DNA of 64,000 bases. Origin: Acanthopleura granulata (lineage: Eukaryota > Mollusca > Polyplacophora > Chitonida > Chitonidae). The stretch is taken from positions 48,938,032 through 49,002,031 of the forward strand of contig JABBOT010000080.1 of the NCBI GenBank assembly GCA_016165875.1. Reading direction: 5' to 3'. This document shows positions 1 to 10,000 of this stretch, piece by piece. Numbering within the stretch: position 1 is the first letter of the stretch; the number at the start of each line of letters is the position of its first letter. Both the position numbers and the translations under genes were made by a program. The notes under the pieces are model-generated. The model saw only the letters and a list, made by a program, of their open reading frames with translations. It did no database searches and had not been told where the DNA came from.

Positions 1-82
1 ACTCACTGCGACCACATTGGTGGGAGGCTTCTGGGTCATTGCGCTGTGCTAGCGCGCTAACCAACTGATCCACAGAAGCCCC
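1..82 (-). mobile_element. tRNA-derived SINE, head fragment (cut by window edge)
   Basis: In reverse complement this reads as the head of the main SINE of the window: a tRNA-like region with CTCAGTTGGTTAGCGCGC-type A box followed by GGGTCATT and CACCAATGTGGTCGC. It matches the copies at 8897-9168 and 46803-47062. The tail would lie to the left of the window. Confidence 0.75.
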
Positions 83-85
83 TGG

Positions 86-300
86 TATAAAATAAGCTGG
101 ACGTACGCAGTGGTGTATAAAGTAAGGATGGTAATGAGATGTACATGATGGTATAAGATGAAGACGGTGCATGGGCATAGATAATTGTATAAAATAACGA
201 CGATACGTGTATAAACACAATGTGTGTAGTACAAAATATGGGCGGTGGATACACACGATGGTGTAAAATATGGATGGTGGATATATTGATTAAAAGTCAC
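86..300. repeat. Diverged AT-rich short tandem repeat
   Basis: Variants of GATGGTGTATAAAATA recur every roughly 25-40 bp, mixed with GTACATGATGG and TGGATAC. The units are strongly diverged. The stretch from 300 to about 1330 beyond it shows no gene, RNA or clear repeat that I can support. Confidence 0.5.
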
Positions 301-1332
301 AAAACATAACATATATCTTGGCTGTTTCTGAACTCTGTCTGTAGAAAACCTTCGCAAACTGCGTTACACATTCACGTGTAGTGCGCCTTGTGTGTATTAT
401 CTTAACATGTCAAACTAGGCTCCAATCGTGACTCAGCAGTAAATGTTTGTTTAATCCTCCACGCTTTACAGCTTAGTTTGGTTATAGGGTCAACACATGT
501 TTACTACAGTCACGTATCTATAAAGCCAATTCCTGACACGTGAAACTGCATTTATGACAGCTGCCTTTATAATTTCTCTGACGGACGCAGTCGATATTTT
601 GTCTCTTCAGTGTCTACTGCCCCAAGTGAGATGATATAACATCGTGTCAGTCCGTCCGTGTGTTTGTATGTCCGGTCAGCACTTTGGTTAATGTCCAGAG
701 TTTCTCCAGTACAGTACACTGGCCCAATCAATGTCAAACTTTGTGTACACAAACACAACTGCATAACTGAGAAGATTAGCCAGGAATTCGTGTCCGTGTT
801 AACGTGTTTCAAGTCTGTTTTCTCCAGCCTACATGCATACATGAAACAGACAGAATATTTCAGGCATATCAATGTCATAAACGAGGAACTACTTCAAACT
901 GAATCGAATGCCTTTTATTCCAGTCTACTTGTGGAGTCTGTCCAGACTTTGTACAATTGTTATTCACATCTAAGGAGGCATATTTCAGACTCATTAAATG
1001 TACATGTCTACTGTACTTAAGTTATTCTCGATGCACATAGCCGAGGTTGGTGTGGATTACTGCGGATTTCTTTATCTATCTATTGAATTAAAATAAGGAC
1101 GGTCTTACTCAGTATCAGGATATTTCAACCTGATTAATTTGGGCGCAACACAAAGGTCAAAGACTAAGTTTATAATCAGAGATGTTTTGTTTAATTAAAA
1201 ATGGTAGGCCTACTTGTTGCTGCCTCGCTTGACGCTCAGCACCGAGAGGTTAGAATAAGGAAACAGGGCTGTCCGGCCCGGTGTCGGTATAATGTGACTG
1301 GTGTCATGTCTGGTGTTCTCGGCATCATGTTC

Positions 1333-1480
1333 CTGTGGCGGCAGCGCCTGGGCGGCATGGACTCGCCCTGCCACAAGAAGGCACAGTATATAAACACTCT
1401 TCGGGCCCCTCGTCGTCATATGACTGAAAAATTGTTGAGTACGACGTTAAACCCAAGCATACATACGGACATATTCTGTT
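1333..1480 (+). mobile_element. Mollusc-type degenerate SINE-like element
   Basis: The segment has CTGCCACAAGAAGGCACA, then TATAAACAC, then a CGTCGTCATATGACTGAA stretch and a 3' end GTACGACGTTAAACCCA followed by a CATAC tail. This layout is a common degenerate element of mollusc genomes. An inverted relative lies at 4999-5130. It sits just upstream of the acceptor (1490) of the first coding exon of sulfotransferase A. Confidence 0.55.
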
Positions 1481-1646
1481 TCTTTTCCAGGTGAACTATA
1501 TCGTTGGAAACGTTTGTCCATGCTCTGCTCGGCTAAACCAAGGAAAACCAAGCAAGATCTCCCAAACAAGTTCTAAGGTTACTAATCACCGAAGGCAACA
1601 CTCTCCAAACCAACGCCACCTAGTGCAGAGCTCGACAGTGGACGAC

Positions 1647-4600
1647 ATGGCGGAGGATTTTGTGACGGTAACAGACCCAGAGGGATATACCATGAGACTG
1701 ACAGAACTCGATGGTGTCTATGCGTCACCCTTCAAGGGGATAAAAGAACGGGTAGAGAAGCTGAAGACGTTCAAGTGTAGGGACGATGACGTCCTGATCT
1801 TGGCCTTTGCTAAGTCTGGTAAGTGTTCGATTGTATGTCGACTTGTTTATCGGGTATCAGATTGTAGAGAGAGCTGGCTTCGCGAACTGTATGTCGTGAG
1901 GTTTGTCTGGCACCAAATTGTAGAGCGCTGGCTTCGAAAACTGTATGCCGTGATGTTTGTCGGGTACCAGGTGAAGTGTGGTGGCTCTGGGACTGTACGT
2001 CCATATATTTCTCGGCTATCATATGGAAAGCTGGTGTTTTATGGACTGTTTGCGAGTTGTCATGTAGAATGCGCTGGTTTCTGTGACTATGTCGAGATAT
2101 TTGTCGGATTCCAGGTGGAGTGCGGAACTTTATGGGATTGTGTATGAAATAGTTTGGCCGATATAATGTGGGGTGCGGGTTTTTTTTATTTTTGGACTGT
2201 ATGTCGAAATGTTTGTTGGTTACCCGGTGGATTGGAATTTCTCTGAGATTCTTTATCGGAATGTTTGTCGGTTACCCGTTAGAGTCGAATGTTTCTGAAA
2301 ATTCTTTGTCTCAATGTTTGTCGGTCACCCGTTGGAGTGGAATGTTTCTGAAATTCTTTGTCTCAGTGGTTGTCGGTTACCCGGTGGAGTGGAATGTTTC
2401 CGAGATTCTTTGTCGGAATGTTTGCCGGGTGCCGGTATCAGGCTAAGTGCAATGGATTAATGGGGCCGTACATCGATATATCTGTTGGGTACTAGGTGCT
2501 TCTATTCACTTTGAAATCCTTTATAAAGCTTGTAATGTATGCCGTAATGCCGTCCTGAATTACATTTATGAATAAACAAAGGCGGTAGGGGTGGAAAATG
2601 TTGAGGGAATACTGATACGCAAAAAGCAAGTAATAGGAAAGGAAGAAATGAGAATTTGTTATGCATGCCTACCTAATGGTCCAGGACTGATTCTTATTAT
2701 TCATTGCGTAGAAGTTTATGTTTACAAAACAGTGTAATCTTTCTTCCAGGGACCCACTGGACATGGGAAATTGCGCATATGTTGTCGAGAAATACCACAG
2801 AGCACATAGTGGGGGAAAAGTCTGATCAATTTTTGGAAGCCCAAGACGCCCAGTACTTGGAAGCTCACAAATCCCCACGCATACTAAATACACACCTCCG
2901 CCCGGAAAAAATACCAGAGGATTTGATCAGGCGGAAGTGCAAGATCATTTACATTCAGAGGAATCCAAAAGATGTGTTTGTGTCGCTGTACAACCACTGT
3001 AAAAACCTAGAACATTATTACCAGTACTCCGGCAACTTTTCAGGATTCTTTGAGCTGGCTTTGGAAGGAAAAGGTGACTAATACAATTTACATCTGCGAC
3101 TGCTTAATCCTCTCAGGATCGTGGGCGTAGACTTGTGTTGTATATCAGCTAATTTTTCCTCGCATTTTGAGTTATCTTTAAAAAGCAATCAAGTAAATAG
3201 GTACATAGAAATGTGCTGTTGAATATCGAACTGATAAAATGTTAACGAACTGAACTAAAGTCAAAGCACCACGCATTAACCTTGTAAAAGTCATATTGAC
3301 TCTGGTATCTTAAATGGTTTACCTTTGAATTCAAACAGTGCAAACATACCCGCCAGTCGGTCCACCAATCAGTCAGTGACACAGTTTTGTGATTGGCCAA
3401 CCGTCTATCAAACAATGCAAACATACCCGCCAGTCGGTCCACCAATCAGTCAGTGACACAGTTTTGTGATTGGCCAACCGTCTATCATCCGTGTATATCT
3501 TTGTTGTTACATTGCAGTCGAGTCAGGAAATTGGTTCGAACACGCCAAGTTGTATGAGGAATTTTTCAAAGCCCACCCCGACATACCGGTGTTGCGATTA
3601 CACTATGAAGACATGAAAATGGTTCGTATGGAATGAATATAATCTGCAGATCAGATATATTTAAACTGTCATGTCAATTTAATCCATTATATATGGCTAA
3701 AACGCAATTCCGTAAACAAATCACACGTAACCAGGAAGCAGCATGGATGCTAAGGTCTGCTCAGCCAAGCCCTGTAGAGGCATTCTCCAGATTATGTCCT
3801 CCTTAACGCTGTTCTTGCAGCTCGATTGACCACCCTTACATGCTCTAATTATCTCTGCTCTTTCATTTGCGACAGAATCTGCTTGAACACGTTAAAAAGA
3901 TCGCCGAGTTTTGTGATTTCTCCGTGTCGTCGGAGACGATGACCGCCATTGCTGAGGCATGCACCTTCTCTAATATGAGGAAATTCAAAGTGGACACGGT
4001 CAATCTAGATCGCCAGAGTCGGTGGAAGGACGGAAAATACAAGATGTACCGAAAAGGTAGGACAAAAATAATCCACACTCAGAAAGTATCACGTCCAGGT
4101 ATACGGAATTATCTGTTTGCGCTTATTCTGGGCTATGAGTTTGTGGGAACCCGAAGGCTACACAGCGTTACCGAAGAGCCCGGCACCGGAGATTGTGGTC
4201 CATTTACGCATGTACCAATCACGGACACATGCCACCATCAGCAATCACTGATTTACATTCAGTTTTCGGCGCAATGGATTATGTCTCCTGGGATGTCTAA
4301 AGGGGCTTGGGTGTTTTGTTATTAGAGTATAACTTGAGAAACTAAAATTTATTTATTTATTTATTTGATTGGTGTCTTACGCCCAACTAAAGACGATTTC
4401 TTTTATAGGGCGGCAGCCAGCATTATGGTGCAAGGAAACCGGGCAGAGCCCGGGGAAAACCCGCGACCATTCGCAGGTTGCTGACGGACCTTCCCACGTA
4501 CGGCCGGAGAAACCAAGAATAAATTCCAATGTGCATGTGGTTTTCTATGCAAAAATTTTTGCGTCCTGGATTATCTAAAAGGGCAAGCGCCTCTCTTAGC

Positions 4601-5452
4601 GCTTTTTCCAAAGTATACTTCTGATAAAATATGCAGTACTAATCCCCAGAGGTTTTAAGCGTAAAAATTCAGGCGTACTTTTTCATGTCCATACCTGTAT
4701 CACTTAAGCTTTTGGGATGTATATTCTTTGTTTCAGAGTGAAATCGTTGTGTGAATTTTACTGTGCTATGCTCTATAGTCATTACTCAAGTTTCCGCAAG
4801 GCGATGGTCGAGTGGTAGCGAGTTAAGTGCGTATTCAGGAGGCATGGGGTTCAATCCCAAGGCGGATACATTGTAATTCTGACTAGGCATTCAGTATAAG
4901 ATGGTGTACACTGAAATGACCAACTGGTTACCTCTCTCACGATATTATCAATTGAATGTGAAGTCTGATGCCGGCTAGATGGTGATTCAGTGAGTGATTG
5001 AGCGGTTTGGGTTTAACCACTTAACAATGTTTCAGCTATATGACGGCGAGGTGTCTTTCTGGTGTGTGCGTATAGTGTGTCTTCTTGTGGCAGGGCGAGT
5101 CCAAGCCACCGAAGTACTGCCGATGGCGATTCATTGAGGCTGCAACGTGTAAATATGTGTGCATTATCTGCTAAAGACGACAATGCCCTGATATGAGGAG
5201 AATATAAAACAGGCACTTCCGGTGAGAGAGGATTTCTGATTGTTCATGCGTGTGCATTAAGTCATTGAAACCACAATGTACCGCTTTTGTTCGTCTGCAT
5301 GTAAACCTGTCATGTTCCAGAACTGTTGTTTTTCCACAGGTGTCTCTGGGGATTGGAAAAATTGGTTTACGGTGGCACAAAATGAGCGATTTGAAGCGGA
5401 GAGTCAAAAGCGTTTGGACGGGTCGGACGTGTGCGTCAAATGGGTCAACTAG
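1647..5452 (+). CDS. Cytosolic sulfotransferase (SULT family), gene A, 5 coding exons
   Basis: Coding exons 1647-1818, 2750-3073, 3518-3621, 3876-4056 and 5340-5452 join in phase to give 297 aa, normal for cytosolic SULTs (about 280-300). SULTs transfer sulfate from PAPS to hydroxyl or amine groups of small molecules in the cytosol. Visible motifs: the 5'-phosphosulfate loop AFAKSGTHW (about 53-61), the catalytic His in LNTHL (about 106), the 3'-phosphate site RNPKDVFVS (Arg about 128, Ser about 136), and the C-terminal GVSGDWKN (261-268). Oddity: the usual YPKSGT loop reads FAKSGT, so Pro is replaced by Ala although the Lys is kept. The ATG at 1647 was chosen because it gives the family N-terminal length. 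The exon carrying it starts after an acceptor at 1490, so a 5' UTR exon lies upstream. The exon 3 donor (GTTCGT) is weak. It is convergent with a second SULT at 12126-7003. The substrate cannot be told from sequence. Confidence 0.93.
1827..2455 (+). repeat. 53-bp minisatellite in intron 1 of sulfotransferase A
   Basis: About eleven diverged units of roughly 53 bp share a core TTTCTGAGATTCTTTGTCGG ending in a GGTTACCCGGTGGAGTGGAA-like stretch. Units near the exon are most diverged and those from 2230 on are most alike. The first recognisable unit starts about 8 bp after the exon 1 donor at 1819. The array keeps a long frame open, but it is intronic. Confidence 0.75.
3336..3487 (+). repeat. 78-bp direct duplication before exon 3 of sulfotransferase A
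   Basis: Two nearly identical 78-bp copies share CATACCCGCCAGTCGGTCCA and GTTTTGTGATTGGCCAACCG. Each contains CCAAT and ATTGG motifs. The second copy ends 30 bp upstream of the exon 3 start at 3518, so it covers the branch-point region. Confidence 0.85.
4349..4513 (-). mobile_element. tRNA-derived SINE, 3' two-thirds
   Basis: Starts with the inverted tail ATTTATTTATTTATTTGATT and GGTGTCTTACGCC, continues through CCAGCATTATGG and GAAACCGGGCAGAGCCCGGG, and stops at CACGTACGGCCGGAGA. The tRNA-like head is missing. It lies in intron 4 of sulfotransferase A. Confidence 0.8.
4796..4998 (+). mobile_element. tRNA-like SINE head plus unique body
   Basis: A tRNA-like block has an A-box-like GATGGTCGAGTGGTAGCGAG and a B-box-like GGGGTTCAATCCCAAGG about 70 bp apart. 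A non-tRNA body follows up to a GTGAGTGATTGAG junction. The boxes resemble RNA polymerase III internal promoters, but the spacer and acceptor stem do not fold into a normal tRNA, so I call it a SINE and not a tRNA gene. Confidence 0.55.
4999..5130 (-). mobile_element. Mollusc-type degenerate SINE-like element, inverted copy
   Basis: In reverse complement it ends in GTTAAACCCAAACCGC and includes CTGCCACAAGAAGACACA and an ATATAGCTGAAACATTGTTA stretch, as in 1333-1480. It adjoins the tRNA-like block at 4796-4998, so the two may form one composite insertion. Confidence 0.5.
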
Positions 5453-5616
5453 ACAAACACAGCTCCTGTGAGCATTCCCAAAGGAACTGTGACACACCGG
5501 TAGGCGGCGCTCGTGTGAGCAATCGCACAGAAACCTTGATTCAGAGATACCGCCTGCAGTGCAACCTATTTGAAATGGTGCTTTTTCACATATATGAGTC
5601 TTTCATATGTTTGTGG

Positions 5617-5622
5617 AATAAA
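5617..5622 (+). terminator. Candidate polyadenylation signal of sulfotransferase A
   Basis: AATAAA 165 bp after the stop codon at 5452, followed by GTGTATTGTATGTGTGTGTA, a GT-rich stretch as expected downstream of a cleavage site. Further AATAAA copies at about 5759-5780 are alternatives. Confidence 0.6.
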
Positions 5623-5652
5623 GTGTATTGTATGTGTGTGTATTTGTACAAG

Positions 5653-7002
5653 TTTAATCACGCATTATATAAAAGACCACAACAGTTGAGGTCAAAACAG
5701 GATTCATTTCTCCACCATGTAAGTGAAAATTATCCGGGATACACCGTTGAAATACTTTGAAATAAAGACATAAATAAATGGGGAATTATTTTGACTGTAT
5801 TTGACGGATGGTTTCGACAGGGGCTTAAATCCCGGAATTTTTAAGTATCTCACGAATGGAGTTTGCTTATACTCAGGGCTCCCAGATTTCCTCCACCGAT
5901 GATCTGGACGCCATGTTGCGTACGACTTCAAACATCATACGAAACTATAAAATAAATTCTCACAAATACACACAGTTTTCGATTTTGTTATATATCTTCA
6001 GACCAAGAAGCGTTCATATCTCTGTTTTACATATATGATAATTTAATGAATACTTAATGCCATACATTATGAGGTAGTTCTGCTACATGTTGTGGGTCAC
6101 AGTCGTATTGCTACCGAAGTAGCATGCTCCTCTCCGTAGCATTTGGCATACAGTAGTACCCATGTCACTCGATTCCGTTACCTCCATGAAATATGTATGA
6201 GTGAATCCTCAAAGTTACAACTTGAGTATTGTCATCATCAGTTAGGCAAAAAACACTAAGTGGGAAAAGTCGTGCCATGAGTAACTGTACTAGTCAGGTT
6301 AAGCGTAATAAGATTATCCCTACACCTACTTTTGCATCGTCGTCAATGCTTTCGTGTCCCTTAAATAGCTTTAGCTTTTAACCGAGAAGAGCAGCTCATT
6401 AATTCGTTGAATCTGTCTATTGGTTGACCTATACCTTAATGAGGGGTCTGGGAGCATGCCGACATGAAGTTTTCGTGTTATGCAGAAAAATGGCATTACT
6501 GGTGCTATAGACCACAAAATTAAAGTTTTCGGTGACGCGCCGGTTTGTCCCTTCAACTACCAGATGACGCTAGTCTTCCAAATGACACTTTCTTAGCTAA
6601 ACACAAACGACACCTGGTACATGGAGGGGCAAACAAGTGAAGTGACAGGCTCAGAAATAAGTTACAGATCGGCGTGTCCAGTACGCAATATCCTCATGCT
6701 TTTCATTCAGGCTCCGCAAGCACACCGGTTTACTCATGAAATAACCTGACCGCCAATGTATACCGGTGAAGTGAAACATTCATAGGTATGATGTCAATCA
6801 ACCATGATTCACCTTTGCAGGCCTAGCTCATTCATGAAGGGGGTAATTATATACTGTGACAATGGCACATCACATAGAAGGTAACCAAGGGGTCTAACTC
6901 TACGATCTCTACTCCTTCCACTAACAGTGATGAGTGTCGCAGGCCTTCTTCTGCTGCCCTTTTATAAATGTCTGCTCAATACACACGAAGACAACCCACA
7001 TG
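5653..7002. other. Intergenic stretch between the convergent sulfotransferases
   Basis: No exon-like coding, RNA gene or clear repeat was found in this interval. It should contain the 3' UTR of gene B, but no AATAAA was found on the minus strand close to the stop at 7003. Confidence 0.4.
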
Positions 7003-10000
7003 CTAGTCCAGCTTGGGACTGATGCCAGCTTCCTGCAGTCTTCGCCTGAATTCTGTTTCGAACTCCTCATTCTGTGCATCCGTGAAGTAGTTTTTCCAAT
7101 CACCAACAATACCTGTAAATTAGGAGAAAGCTGGAGTAAAATTGTGCAGAAAGGACGAAATGTGTAGGACATCATGATAAGCTTTGTTTACTTTGACCAC
7201 TTTATGTATTGCTGTGTACTGCCCGCTTTTGGTACCCGATCTTCTGGAAGTAGGCCATGCAGAAAAGGCCTTGCTCCACCCACCAAAATACAAAGCATGC
7301 AGGTATAACATTACACTGATATTGGATAGCATGAGTTTAAATTATTTATTTCCCTGTTCCATCAAACATTTACACCATATGCTGAATAATCGCGAATGGT
7401 CAGATTTGTGGACAATGAGCACTAGACAGAGCCTGTACTACACCACTGTGTCTGACCTGGCTCTAGAAAGTCCTTCTCAGACAGAACCATATACCAGAAA
7501 ACCAAATGTCCAACTGTCTATGCCGTCTGCAAAAGGTATCTGGTTCACTGGGAGCTACGGAGTATCCCATGTTGTCATTGTAACAGTTGCATGCATATGA
7601 TCCCAAAATGAATGCAACACGACAGAAACGACTACAATGGCCCAAGTATAGCTTCATGGATATTCATAATAAGCTTTGAAAAGCTTAAGTGTCACCTTTA
7701 TCAACTGGATTTTGGTAAAAGTAAACTACGCTGAATTGGGGGTAGTAGTGGAACGTTTGCACCACAGAATCGATAGTTAAAATTCACTGATAATAACACA
7801 TGAAGATTTTGTAACTGTATAAGAGCAATGGACATGGTATTAAGGACACTAAAGACTGCTACGTCCAAAGCTGATGACACAGAATAAAGTGAGTCTACAA
7901 TTTACAGGTGACAACATTTTTTTCTTCATAGCACAGTAGTAGTTATGGTCACACCTTTCCGATAGAGGTTGTATTCCTTTTTATACCATCTGTCTAATTT
8001 GTCCTTGGGGTAGCACTCAGCTTTGCTCTGCTTCATGTTGTCGAAAGTACACGCATGCGCAATGGCATCACATAGATTTTTGTCAGCCGTCAGATTTAAA
8101 AAGGCAGCGATACTATCAACTGCACTTGGTAGGTCCTGTTAACAAAGACCAAGAAGAGCAGAGTGTCACATAAAGGCAAATAAAGAATGCTCGAATTACC
8201 CGACTGATTACAAAATCACGAGTGCTGTAGAAAGTAATGTTATTATCATTATCCGAGACTCTACCAGATAATCCTAGTGAAATCCGCCGGCATTTGAAAT
8301 ATATTATAGCGAGAAGCAACGTCTGCCATTGCCCTTTACACGTACACAATTTCAACCGGCAGGACATTTCAATGGGTACCCCACTCCAGCGGTCACCACA
8401 TTTAAAGTGGCATTACATTACAACGGATTACTGATTTTAAGAGTTTCAAATTAAATGTGTAAAAATAACTATATGTCTGCACTTCCCATCATATAGCTCC
8501 TGCTTAGTTACCTTTACCATATCCTCATATTGCAGATGAAGTATTGGAACATCAGGGTTCTCCTCTTCAAATTTCTTCCATGCGATGACGTAATCAAGCC
8601 AACTGCCATATTCAACTGTAAGACAAGGAACAGGCTACACAAACTGTAAGCTACACGACGATAAAGTGACTGTTGAATTTCAAAGTGGCCACATCCCCAG
8701 TACAGAGGGTGGTGTAAAGAGCAGTTAGAGAACGCAAGGTCTGAGAAATTCTGTCCCTTTTCCGTCACCTGTGCAATAGTGCTGAAAATTAGTTGGAGAA
8801 AAAAAAAGTCCTGATATTTAGGATTGCAATGTGACAAAATCGAAATATTACGTCATTGCAATAATAATTTCATTTTTATGGCTATTTCTCTTTACAGGGG
8901 CCTCCGTGACTCGGTCGGTTAGCGCGCTAGCGCAGCGCAATGACCCAGAAGAATCCCACCAATGCGGTCGCTGTGAGTTCAAGACCAGCTCATGCTGACT
9001 TCCTCTCCGCCCGTATGTGGGAAGGTTGCCAGCAACCTGCAGATGGTCGCGGGTTTCCCCCGCGCTGTGCCCGGTTTCCTCCCACCATAATGCTGCCCTC
9101 CGTCGTATAAGTGAAATATTCTTGAGTACGGCGTAAAATACCAATCAAATAAATAAATAAATAAATTTCTATTCACAGATTACACAACTTATGCGGTAAT
9201 CAGTACTCATGGAGAAACGACAGAGCCCAACCAGAAAGCTTACAAAGGACAGGAAGACAGCAAATCGCGTAAAACAAAAAACACCATTTACATTACAAAA
9301 TGGCTATGGCAAAACAATGGAATGGATTGTGTTTACTCAACAATAAAGTAAATATGGTTCTTTGGCGTGTTTTACGCTACACGCGCCATGTACACAGAAG
9401 CTAGGTTGATATGACATTACTCACCGTTTCCGGTCATGCACAGCTCGAAATACGCTGGCCATTTCCCGTTCTCGTACCCATACATCACCCTGTCCTTGAT
9501 ATGGTGATAATAGGACACCATCACATCTTTGGGGTTTCGCTGAATGCTCAGGATTTTGCACTTTTTCCGCACGAGATCTGGAGGGTAGAGATCGGGGAGG
9601 ACGTGTGTGTTGAGAACACGAGGAGATGGCTGACTCTCCAGAGTCTCCTGGTCGACATTTTCCAGGAACTGTTCGGTTTTCTCTTGCGGGATGGTCTCGG
9701 CTTTCCCCATCTTCAGCATCGTCACGATCTCCCAGGTCCAGTGGGTCCCTGAGGGCAGAACGTCGGAGAGCCGTTAACACACCTGGCGATATTCTGACGT
9801 TTTGTATTCCCCCTAGAAGTCCCTCTTTTGAACATGGAAACCAAAGTGTAGTCAACGTGAACTCATTGTTGTGTTTCTTAAATCTTGACATTTGTTTACT
9901 TGACTAGTAGTCAATAATACTTTAATTTTTACACATATCCCTCTGACTAAAAGCCACGGCCTTACTGGTCGGGAGCATGCCAGGGAACAAGTCACGAAGC

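Noticed and set aside
4796..4870. Possible tRNA gene
   Set aside because: A- and B-box-like motifs are present, but the arms do not pair as a tRNA and SINE-type sequence follows.
9411..9907. Plus-strand frames over sulfotransferase B exon 2
   Set aside because: Antisense shadows of a GC-richer coding exon.
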